Assembly: GCF_901472495.1 (NCBI RefSeq)
Contig: NZ_LR590469.1
Span: 3,472,001-3,536,000, forward strand
Length of the DNA stretch: 64,000 nucleotides
Reading direction: 5' to 3'
Source: Yersinia enterocolitica subsp. enterocolitica
Lineage (GTDB): Bacteria; Pseudomonadota; Gammaproteobacteria; Enterobacterales; Enterobacteriaceae
This document shows, piece by piece, positions 56,764 through 64,000 of the stretch. Under the pieces are notes generated by a model, which had not been told where the DNA came from, did no database searches, and saw only the letters and a program-made list of their open reading frames with translations. The position numbers and the translations under genes were made by a program. The first letter of the stretch is position 1. Each line of letters opens with the position of its first letter.

Positions 56764-59265
56764 ATGGGAGAAGGACACAGTAATACCACCGGCCACGGTG
56801 CTCGTGGTCCAACCGGTGGAGTTAAAGGGGGGCCGGCAGGGCCCGGTGGACCAAGCTCTAGCCGTGGTCAAGGATGGGGGACGTCACAAACGTCCTATGG
56901 TGCTATCCATCACTACAGCCCAAGTCAATTCGGCCATGGCAGTCAACGAGGTGGGAGGCGTGGTGGCGATCGTAGTAGTAAGGCAACTCCTGCGAATCTG
57001 GCGCAAAACCCGGAACTACAAACCTATATGGTTGTGGGAGGGATGCCAGCCGTTATCACCTTAATTGATGGGAATTGGGGGGTGACTTTAAGCCGTCTTC
57101 CAGCAGTGGCGGCGTTTATCGAAGGTCATTTAGCCCGAGTGGGATCGTGGGTCATGCGCACCAGCCCGGTTGGTGTAGCAGTTATGGGCATGATACCGTC
57201 AAGAATAGCGTCTGACCCGCCTATAGGGCAGTTCTTTACCACTTCGACACTTCCCGCCAACAGAGTTACGGATACACCGAAAGAAACATTAAAAGCAGTG
57301 GCCGATGCTGCGGTCAATATTCGGATCGGTGATGTGACGGAAGAGGGAGTGCAGAAAGCGGTGCTGATTAAAGCACCAATAGCCATACAACGAGTACCTG
57401 TCATTAAGGCGGTTACGACGACAAGGCCAGATGTCGTAACCGCGGCCATTCCGGGTATCACACCGATACATATCAGTGTAGTTGATACGATGCCTATTAA
57501 TATCCCTGCGCCAATACAGCCAGCAGCAAGACCCGTAGTGACGCCGATTGAGAATGCGGCTCCCAAAGAATTTAGCCTTCCTGTTGGCCGTCATAGTCGC
57601 GATGCCATTATCGTTTTCCCCGACAGCACGGGTATTGAACCGCTGTATCTCTCTGTCATTCGAATAACTAATGCTGATGAGCTGATGCAGGAAGCGCGCA
57701 ATACCTATGAAATAGCGCGTAATGAACGGGAAGCGGCTGAAAGGGCGATGACACAGTCGTTTAGCTCTGCGCTAGATGAGTTAAAGCTGAAAAAAACACT
57801 GAAGGATAAGCAAGTTACAGAAATAGCCGCACATATCATACTGCTTGAAAGCCATATTCCTTTATTGAAACAGGAAGAGGCTAATATATGGCAACAATAT
57901 AACGCTTTTGGAGGGCGTGATAATAAATGGGCATTTAAATACCGCTATGAACGGCGTGACTTAAGGGCACTGGCTCTTGTGAAACAAGAGGAGGTCAATG
58001 CGATAAATTATCGGCTCGTAGAGCTAAGAGCCAAATATGAAACACTGTTAGTACTGCAACAATCTGTTAATGCTGAACTTGGAATAGCAAGAATTGCAGA
58101 ACAGCAACGTATTGAGAATACACGGTTGGCCGCAGAAGCCGCAGAACGGCAACAGCGGGTTGAAAACGCACCGCGGGCAATAGAGGCCGCCTTTGCGGCA
58201 GAGCGACAGCGCATTGAAGAAAGATGGTTGGCAGTAGAAGCAGAAGCGGCTATTCGTAACAATACCTTTTCCTTATCTGTCTATCCGCCCGGGAGCGTAC
58301 ATTCTCCCAGTTTTGCTGTAGGCGGTGCGGGTGCTATCACATTAAGTCCTCAAGTTGTTAATCATTTAGGAGCCTCATTACGGCGAGTATCGGAGCGATT
58401 TCACGGCATAGACACCAGCTCGCTAGCTGATCCAATGGCGGTCATTATTGGTGCAGGCTTCTATCCAGATAATGATAGGGAAAGTACAAATAAGCCGCCA
58501 TTAGCCGGCAGTTTCTCTCTCAGTGATATAGGATTAGTCCCTTCAACCCCATTGCCGCGACAAGGTGAAATAGAGTTGCCGGTCAGAATTCTGATGGAGG
58601 AAAAGAATGATTGGACCAGTATTTATGCGGTAAAAACCCACGCTGCAAACGTTGCTGCTAAGGTGAAGGTCGGGCAAGCATAGTTTGATCGGTCAAATGG
58701 TATTTATACCTTTACTACCGATAGCCAGCCGCCACGCACCTTTACCTTTACTCCGGCGTATCCACCCGGCATGGATATCAGTTCTGTGTCGCCACAACCG
58801 GGCAGTGCGCCGGTTTTCCCGCAGCATACCGGAACCGACATTAGGTTCCTGGCGACGAAGCGAACACTGACTTTCCTTGCGCATGAGGAGGTGAGCTTCC
58901 ACGATTACATCATCTGGTTCCCGGCAGAGTCGGGGCTGGAGCCGGTGTATGTTTATTTTAATAAACCAAGGAAAGGTGTGGTAGATGCAGGGCATGATTA
59001 TCACCCAGCACCTAAAATCGAGGATATTACAGGTTTTCTAAATTTGAATAAGAGTAAGCGAAAGACTCCTAAACAAGGTGGTTCTGGAAAAAGAGAACGC
59101 TGGATTGATCAGAAAGGCCGTAAAATATATGAGTGGGATTCGCAGCATGGTGAGTTGGAGGGTTATAGAGCTAGCGATGGCCAGCACTTAGGTGCTTTCA
59201 ATTATAAAACAGGCGTCCAGCTAAAACCTGCGGACCCTAATCGTGATATCAAAAAATATTTATGA
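56764..59265 (+). pseudogene. Colicin/S-pyocin-type bacteriocin with E3-type 16S rRNase domain, interrupted by one amber codon
   Basis: One frame runs from the ATG at 56764 to the TGA at 59263-59265 (833 codons before the stop), broken only by TAG at 58681 (codon 640). Order: Gly/Ser-rich N-terminus with GQGWGTSQ (residues 35-42), resembling a colicin TolB box; colicin translocation domain to about 310; coiled-coil receptor region about 310-500; pyocin_S-type domain about 500-738, containing the amber codon; and a killing domain about 740-833. The last is almost that of colicin E3: GRKIYEWDSQHGELEGYRAS with Asp792, His795 and Glu799, and Arg827 near KKYL, equal to E3 Asp510/His513/Glu517/Arg545. 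Both halves read as undecayed, so the stop may be recent, or be read through. The first part alone would lack the toxin. No good ribosome site precedes the ATG at 58771, so separate expression of the rRNase is unlikely. Confidence 0.9.
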
Positions 59266-59273
59266 GGTGCATT

Positions 59274-59528
59274 ATGGGGCTAAAACTGCATTTAGACTGG
59301 TTTGATAAAAAAACTGAGTTATGTAAGGGCGAAGAGTATTCAGCAGATCTTCAATCTGATGGTTCAGTTATTGAACAATTAGGTTTGCAGATTGAAAATA
59401 ATATTAATAATGGAGGGTTTGATATTGAAGAATATTGGATACCTATACTTCAGAAGTATTTCTCTCATCAAATTAATACTTCAGAATATGACTATCAAAT
59501 TTCATTTGATTATCGAGATGAATGGTAA
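59274..59528 (+). CDS. Colicin E3-type immunity protein
   Basis: 84 residues from the ATG at 59274 (MGLKLHLDWFDKKTELCKGEEYS), ribosome site GAGGTG. It matches the colicin E3/cloacin immunity protein along its length: FDKxTExxKGEEYS, DGSVIEQLG, INNGGFDIEEYWIPILQKYFSHQI and the C-terminus FDYRDEW. It would bind the rRNase domain encoded directly upstream and block 16S cleavage. It starts 8 bp after the bacteriocin stop and so may be translationally coupled. The gene is intact although the bacteriocin frame is interrupted. Confidence 0.93.
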   Translation: MGLKLHLDWFDKKTELCKGEEYSADLQSDGSVIEQLGLQIENNINNGGFDIEEYWIPILQKYFSHQINTSEYDYQISFDYRDEW

Positions 59529-59564
59529 TCTCAGGATAAAATAGTTCATTACATTATCAGCAAT

Positions 59565-59595
59565 AACATAAGCCGCCTTTCTGGTGGCTTATGTT
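59565..59595 (+). terminator. Strong hairpin after the E3-type immunity gene
   Basis: AACATAAGCC-(11 nt)-GGCTTATGTT, a ten-base-pair perfect stem followed by CATTTATTG. No long T run, so its strength as a terminator is uncertain; it closes the bacteriocin/immunity pair. Confidence 0.65.
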
Positions 59596-59741
59596 CATTT
59601 ATTGATTAAATATTAATAACCTCGCAATTATCTCATTTGGTTTTCATATATGGATTTTGTTGCGAGGTTGCTAAAGCATCTTAAAATTTCTGAGTAATTT
59701 AAGCTCATAAATCAAGATATACTGAAAATGGAGAAGTATAA

Positions 59742-59996
59742 ATGGAAAATAAAAACCTATCTGATTATACAGAACAGGAATTCTTAATTTTTTTGAAAGA
59801 TATTTATTATGATACATATCCATCCGAGGCTGAACATGATGAGGCTATTCTTAGATTTGAAGAGTTGGCAGAGCATCCAGATGGTTCTGATTTGATTTAT
59901 TACCCTAATGATGATCGGGAAGATAGCCCTGAGGGTATTTTAGCTGAGATAAAAAGATGGCGAGCCGAAAATGGTAAGCCGGGGTTTAAGAAATAA
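59742..59996 (+). CDS. Orphan immunity protein for a DNase-type colicin/pyocin (Im2/Im7/Im8/Im9 family)
   Basis: 84 residues from the ATG at 59742 (MENKNLSDYTEQEFLIFL), ribosome site GGAGAAG. It has the four-helix Im fold signatures: SDYTExEFL at the start, the helix III toxin-contact motif HPDGSDLIYYPNDDREDSPEGI (about residues 46-67; Asp51 and the Tyr-Tyr pair of Im9 are kept) and the end RAENGKPGFKK. These proteins neutralise HNH DNase colicins and pyocins. No DNase domain is present in this window, so it is unpaired; it may protect against competitors' DNase bacteriocins or be what is left of a second module. Confidence 0.9.
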   Translation: MENKNLSDYTEQEFLIFLKDIYYDTYPSEAEHDEAILRFEELAEHPDGSDLIYYPNDDREDSPEGILAEIKRWRAENGKPGFKK

Positions 59997-60015
59997 ATTA
60001 TATCGCGAGTAATCA

Positions 60016-60043
60016 TATAGACCGTCTCTCTGGGCGGTCTATA
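60016..60043 (+). terminator. Hairpin after the orphan immunity gene
   Basis: TATAGACCG-TCTCTCTGGG-CGGTCTATA, a nine-base-pair stem 20 bp after the stop codon. It is followed by CCCC rather than T and merges into the adjacent ERIC element. Confidence 0.6.
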
Positions 60044-60272
60044 CCCCGTCATACTTCAAGTTGCATGTGCGTTGGCTGCACTTGTTACTCGGCCCGTCCA
60101 TGGGCCTCGCCTCTGCGAGGCCGCTGCAAGCAGCGTTCAAATCGGTTCCTGACCGATTTGTCACCCGAATCACTTACTCATGTAAGCTCATCGGGATTAT
60201 GAGCCTCATCAGAGGCTCACCCTGCGGGCCAGCGCTTGCCGCCTTCCTGTAACTCGAATTATTTAGTGTATA
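60040..60272. repeat. ERIC element with two internal inserts
   Basis: Ends TATACCCCGTCATACTTCAAG and CGAATTATTTAGTGTATA (each shown in part), core CACCCGAATCACTTACTC / GTAAGCTCATCGGGAT. At 233 bp it is about 106 bp longer than a standard ERIC: one insert lies left of the core (GGCCTCGCCTCTGCGAGGCC hairpin, then AAATCGGTTCCTGACCGATTT) and one right of it (GAGCCTCATCAGAGGCTC, GCGGGCCAGC). The same modules occur in the copy at 5902-6100. It fills the 59997-60286 gap between the immunity gene and the fimbrial chaperone gene. Confidence 0.8.
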
Positions 60273-60286
60273 TATTGATAAGTTTT

Positions 60287-61009
60287 TTATTTCAGCTCAC
60301 GACTAAAAGGTTTACGGTTACCTAAATCATCAATTAAGACAAAATTGACCGTTTTACTGTCTGCTGTTGGGGCTCGATTGAGGGGAAAGTCGAGCTTGGA
60401 AAAAGGGGCGACCATATCTGGTAATCCTTCGGCCAATCCCAATGTTAAAGAAGCGAGTGATGCATAATAAGGGGTTGGATTATCAACCCTAACCGAGGCG
60501 GTATTACCGTTACGTTCTAAGACAAAAGTTAATGCCTTGCTGACGGTATCCGCCGGTGCGGGCAAGTTTTTTGGGCGATAAAAGACTTTGTATTGCATGC
60601 GCAAAGCCAGTGTAACGGAAGACTCATCATCAACTTTAGTTGTGGCTTTAGGCGGGATTTCGTAAACATTGAGCCAAAATGCAGATTCTCTATCCAGCGG
60701 CAATTTACTGGCACCAGATAAAATCAAACGCAAGCTGCGTTGAGCTTGTGGTTGTAATCGAAACAATGGTGGCAACACTAATACTGGGGAAATTGCTTTC
60801 TCCGGTGTTGCCATTAAATCGCCATCATCCACCCACACCTGCACTGCCACCGGGTAGTCATTACTATTGACCAGTTGCAGTGACTCTTCCGTGCTACCTT
60901 CACTGAAGATAATCCGCGTTTTTTCTGCCACGACACTTGCCATCGCCGGTACACTACAGGCCATGAGAAGTGATAACAGCAAGCCATTGAAACTGCGTTT
61001 GAAACGCAT
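60287..61009 (-). CDS. Periplasmic fimbrial chaperone (PapD-like)
   Basis: Chaperone that folds pilus subunits and delivers them to the usher. 240 residues from the ATG at 61007-61009 (MRFKRSFNGLLLSLLMACS), with a signal peptide ending at about residue 25 (VPAMA|SVVAEKTRIIF). Two immunoglobulin-like domains: the N-terminal one has the subunit-binding Arg in KTRIIF and the conserved SAFWLNVYEIPPK and LALRMQYKVFYRPKNL (Arg/Lys of the cleft); the second begins at about 150. The start lies immediately after the adhesin stop codon, so translation is probably coupled. Last gene of the operon. Confidence 0.9.
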   Translation of the reverse strand: MRFKRSFNGLLLSLLMACSVPAMASVVAEKTRIIFSEGSTEESLQLVNSNDYPVAVQVWVDDGDLMATPEKAISPVLVLPPLFRLQPQAQRSLRLILSGASKLPLDRESAFWLNVYEIPPKATTKVDDESSVTLALRMQYKVFYRPKNLPAPADTVSKALTFVLERNGNTASVRVDNPTPYYASLASLTLGLAEGLPDMVAPFSKLDFPLNRAPTADSKTVNFVLIDDLGNRKPFSRELK

Positions 61010-61010
61010 A

Positions 61011-62390
61011 TTATTGGACACGGATAACCACTTGCGCATGTGCATTCACTGCTCCTGCCGTCACAGTTTGTCCGCTGATTTTGCTTAACTCAGCCCGAAA
61101 ATTCTCAGTGTAACTATTACCGCCACTCACCGTGCCGGTTATTGTTTGCGCGCCCTGGAAGATGCCATACCAGCCACCGTTATTACCGGTTTGAGTCACA
61201 TTTTTTGAGAGTAGGTACATCGGATTATTATTACGGTAGATACGGATCCCCACACCATTCGCCATTCCGGCGGCACCATAATTATCTGATACCAAATGGC
61301 TAATGCCGCCGCTACCATTCATTAAACCCAAAGCCTGCGCTTTAGCGGCGTTTGCCGCTGGCACTAAAAAGCCCATCGCCACCGCACCGGCATTGACGCC
61401 GGAGGTAATACCGGTCTGGCACTGGAAATCCACACTGAACTCAGCCGAGCTGCTACTGCCACTGTTCAGTTCTGCCACAGAAATTCTGGGTAATATCACC
61501 GTTGGGGTAAAATTAGTTACCGCGCAAATGGTGGTGCGGCGGAAAGTTACGTAATTGTATAGCCCGATAGAAGCAGGCCAGGTCGAATACCAACCGGGCC
61601 AGTTTGATACCGAGTCGGTTCCTTCAACAGGGCCGCTAATGCCCGGCCCTTTAAAGGCGATATAAGCATTGGGCTGAGTATAGGCATAGGTATAAGATGC
61701 TGCGTTGTTAGTACCCGCGCGGACATAATCAATACGAAATAGCTCGGTATACAGATTACTGAAATTCTTAGCTTTGACCAAAATACGGCCAGTGCTGTCA
61801 GTATCCAATCCGGTTAAACGGCGTCCTTTCCATAAGCGTGAGTAATACTCGCCGGTGGATAGATTTGTAAGTCTGATAACCACATTGCGGACATAAGTCG
61901 CAAAGCCGGAGGGAACATTGCCAGCAATCGCGCCATCTTCATTTTTACCACCATAGTCATTATCCCCGTTAGTGGCATACATCTCAAAGAGTTGGTCAAC
62001 ATCAGCTGCGGCACAGCGGAATAGCACCCGCTCAGGATCATAGCCGGTATTCAGGGCAAAAGTGGTGAAGTCAGATGTCGCTGCGGCTAATAATGTTCCG
62101 TCAGGTTGGAAGTTAGCTGCGGTGCTGAGATCGATAACACCCGGTAAGCCGAGTGATCCATTATTATTATCCAGCGAGCCAGACCACGCGCTGGCCGTAC
62201 CATCACCAGCACCCAGCTGACTTTGCGCGGTAATTCGGGTACAAGCTGACCATGCTGAGGTACTAAATAACCCTATCAGCAGCATAGTTCCCGCCACAAT
62301 ATATGGGCGACGGCAATGAACAGGCATTGTTGGCCGTGAGACTTCACAAGATATTAACTGCTCTGTTGGTCTTAACATTATTTTTCTCAT
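61011..62390 (-). CDS. Fimbrial tip adhesin (probable)
   Basis: 459 residues from the ATG at 62388-62390 (MRKIMLRPTEQ); a second ATG at 62378 is possible and neither has a clear ribosome site. A signal sequence of unusual length precedes SAWSACTRITA: 25 polar/basic residues, then IVAGTMLLIGLFSTSAW. A large N-terminal region (about 55-310) is rich in Gly, Asn, Thr and Tyr, as in lectin-type adhesin domains. The C-terminal part (about 310-459), with ICAVTNFTPTVILPRISVAEL, FSVDFQCQ and a final beta-strand AHAQVVIRVQ, looks like a pilin domain. Size, two-domain plan and place between usher and chaperone genes suggest the tip adhesin; the receptor is unknown. Confidence 0.78.
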   Translation of the reverse strand: MRKIMLRPTEQLISCEVSRPTMPVHCRRPYIVAGTMLLIGLFSTSAWSACTRITAQSQLGAGDGTASAWSGSLDNNNGSLGLPGVIDLSTAANFQPDGTLLAAATSDFTTFALNTGYDPERVLFRCAAADVDQLFEMYATNGDNDYGGKNEDGAIAGNVPSGFATYVRNVVIRLTNLSTGEYYSRLWKGRRLTGLDTDSTGRILVKAKNFSNLYTELFRIDYVRAGTNNAASYTYAYTQPNAYIAFKGPGISGPVEGTDSVSNWPGWYSTWPASIGLYNYVTFRRTTICAVTNFTPTVILPRISVAELNSGSSSSAEFSVDFQCQTGITSGVNAGAVAMGFLVPAANAAKAQALGLMNGSGGISHLVSDNYGAAGMANGVGIRIYRNNNPMYLLSKNVTQTGNNGGWYGIFQGAQTITGTVSGGNSYTENFRAELSKISGQTVTAGAVNAHAQVVIRVQ

Positions 62391-62395
62391 AATGG

Positions 62396-64000
62396 TTAAC
62401 GGCGGCAACTGCCTGTTAAATGGATAATATCTTGCTCAGTATCTTGGCTAGCAAAATCATAAGGTAATTCACATTGCTCGTTGCTGTTTTCACCCCAGCG
62501 TACATAAAGCGAACCTTTATTCTCTTTTACTCGAGCATAGATCTGATTCCCCTGACCCACCATACCGACCAGTTCATCTTTATTGTTATAGACATCTGAA
62601 CCCAGTGGTAATCCTTCGCCGTCAGCGGTTTGGGTTTGAATTAATACCGCATAGCCAGTCAATGTTTCGAATTTCACTCTCACGGCGGCCCCAGCATAAG
62701 GGACAACGCGGCCCTGATTTTCTTTCAACTCGGTATTACGATTAATGCCTTTGGTGTCTAAACCGACTGTATTGTAATTATAAGGTGTTAATGAAGGCAC
62801 CAGCGCAAAGCCATTCTTATCAATCCTGGCACCTTGTGCATTTCGTACTGTCGCACCCTGAGCGCCATCGGCTTCAATTAAACCGAAAGTGTCGCCTAAA
62901 TAAGGCCCCAGTGTGACACCTTTACTGTGTATTACAGCGGCTCCGCGCGCACCAGCCCCATATTGGGTATAGTTATTACCACGAGAATAACTGCCATTGA
63001 CGGTCGCATTAGGGAATTGCTTTTGCACATTCGCGCCCCAATTATTCGAACTACCGCTGACATTACTGTCGTCATAACCCGCATTGACTGAATAATTTAA
63101 AGTATTACGTTCACCGGCGGTGCCGGATAATGACGTTTGATAGTTGTTACCACTTTTCGGATTACGATTGGCAGACATAGATAAATATTGGTTTCCACTC
63201 CCAATATTAAGTGGAATAGATACAGTTAATGACGCGATATTTTCGGTATTACCGTAGCGCGTTGTTGTCATCGTTTCGTCCGTATCATCGGCATCCCAAC
63301 CAAACTGGGTTGAGGTATAAATTGTGCGCTGGCGGCTCAGTGCCACGTTATAGCTAATATCTTTATAACTATTTGAATAGTTTAGCTGTAACTGTGTATC
63401 TCGCTGTGTATCATTATAATAATCACTGGTCGATGCTGAGGCTGAAAGTTGCCCATAGCCAGCCAGAGTTTGGTTTATTGTGGTGGTAAATTGGCTACGC
63501 TGTTTATACGTAGATGAATCCCAGGTTCCGCCATTCTTTTGCACTGAACGCACACCAAATACATCATTTAAATCACGATACCCTTTGGTTGAATAGCGAT
63601 ATCCAGCCAGTGAGAATGAGGTGCCGGTTTCATTAAATGTTTGGCTATAGGTCGCCTGCATCCGCCAACCATCTTGAGTTTGATTATCTTCAACTTTGGC
63701 ATGGGAATAGGTGGTATTAAGGCCAAATGCGCCGACCGACGTCCCTATTACTCCCCCCACAAGTAATGCCGTATAGTCTTGCGCTAAACGAATACCACTG
63801 TTGGCAGTTAACTGATTGGTAAGACCGCGCTCATAGGTAAAATCAGTGAAATAGCTGTCAATATTGGTGAAATCACGTGATTCCCCAACCACCGCATTAT
63901 AACGGCTCACACCTGGACGCATTGAATCCGGTACGGCACTGAAAGGCACAGTAAAAGTCGAACGGCTACCATTAGCTTCTATAACTTCAACATTAAGATC
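62396..64000 (-). CDS. Outer-membrane fimbrial usher, C-terminal part (5' end outside window)
   Basis: FimD/PapC-type usher that threads chaperone-subunit complexes through the outer membrane. The frame is open from the right window edge (DLNVEVIEANGSRSTFTVPF) to the TAA at 62396-62398, giving 535 codons; whole ushers have about 800-850 residues, so the N-terminal third is outside. Visible parts: barrel strands such as VPFSAVPDSMRPGVSRYN and GGTWDSSTYKQRSQFTTTIN, followed by the C-terminal domains with NTVGLDTKGINRNTEL, VKFETLTGYAVLIQ and the cysteine pair in QCELPYDF ... HLTGSCRR. Immediately followed by the adhesin gene. Confidence 0.93.
   Translation of the reverse strand, partial: DLNVEVIEANGSRSTFTVPFSAVPDSMRPGVSRYNAVVGESRDFTNIDSYFTDFTYERGLTNQLTANSGIRLAQDYTALLVGGVIGTSVGAFGLNTTYSHAKVEDNQTQDGWRMQATYSQTFNETGTSFSLAGYRYSTKGYRDLNDVFGVRSVQKNGGTWDSSTYKQRSQFTTTINQTLAGYGQLSASASTSDYYNDTQRDTQLQLNYSNSYKDISYNVALSRQRTIYTSTQFGWDADDTDETMTTTRYGNTENIASLTVSIPLNIGSGNQYLSMSANRNPKSGNNYQTSLSGTAGERNTLNYSVNAGYDDSNVSGSSNNWGANVQKQFPNATVNGSYSRGNNYTQYGAGARGAAVIHSKGVTLGPYLGDTFGLIEADGAQGATVRNAQGARIDKNGFALVPSLTPYNYNTVGLDTKGINRNTELKENQGRVVPYAGAAVRVKFETLTGYAVLIQTQTADGEGLPLGSDVYNNKDELVGMVGQGNQIYARVKENKGSLYVRWGENSNEQCELPYDFASQDTEQDIIHLTGSCRR

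Noticed and set aside
58771..59265. Independent rRNase gene starting at the ATG at 58771
   Set aside because: It is in the same frame as the upstream bacteriocin, starts in the middle of the pyocin_S domain, and has no ribosome site; one amber-interrupted gene explains it better.
61011..62408. TTG start at 62408 for the adhesin, overlapping the usher
   Set aside because: It would begin with the usher's last codons and has no clear ribosome site; the ATG at 62390 is preferred, though not certain.

Overview
The window is chromosomal DNA from an enterobacterium and reads as Yersinia. Reasons: ppc-argECBH, a has hemophore operon, oxyR-sthA-fabR, btuB-murI-rrn, ilvGMEDA/YC and ytfQRT-yjfF all have Yersinia-like gene order and protein sequence; five ERIC repeats of the Yersinia type lie between genes; and the 23S gene has a helix-45 intervening sequence of the kind known from Yersinia and Salmonella. 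The species cannot be fixed by eye.

Layout. 1-7.5 kb: 5' part of ppc (minus strand, running off the left edge), then the divergent argE / argCBH cluster with two ARG boxes. An ERIC element with an internal insert separates argB from argH. 7.5-17.7 kb: a Fur-controlled has operon made of the receptor hasR, four tandem HasA-type hemophore genes, the type I exporter hasD-hasE and the dedicated TonB paralogue hasB. 17.7-19.0 kb: an intact IS4-family, IS10-like element inside the terminator of the next gene. 19.1-25.3 kb: a peroxide-defence block (lpd-like flavoprotein, peroxiredoxin-glutaredoxin, oxyR), sthA, fabR and yijD. 25.3-29.6 kb: trmA, a cobalamin riboswitch with btuB, and murI. 29.6-35.9 kb: a complete rrn operon (16S, tRNA-Ile, tRNA-Ala, 23S with IVS, 5S, tRNA-Asp, tRNA-Trp). 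36-41 kb: a galactofuranose-type ABC importer. 41-44 kb: hdfR, maoP, yifB. 44-55 kb: ilvL attenuator, ilvGMEDA, an A+T-rich gene of unknown function, ilvY, ilvC. 55.1-56.0 kb: an internally deleted IS4 in the ilvC terminator. 56.2-60.0 kb: a bacteriocin island (Q-type antiterminator, a colicin/pyocin chimera with an E3-type 16S rRNase domain interrupted by one in-frame amber codon, its E3-type immunity gene, and an orphan DNase-type immunity gene). 60.3-64 kb: the end of a chaperone-usher fimbrial operon (usher, adhesin, chaperone; minus strand), running off the right edge.

Working together: HasA proteins would be exported by HasD/HasE and an outer-membrane TolC-like channel not in this window, then deliver haem to HasR, energised by HasB. 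Most notably, only the first of the four HasA paralogues keeps the haem-ligand tyrosine, although all four are intact and keep the export signal. The other points most worth checking are the two different IS4-family elements that each landed in a rho-independent terminator, the amber-split rRNase bacteriocin whose immunity gene is intact, the unpaired DNase-type immunity gene, and the 23S intervening sequence.
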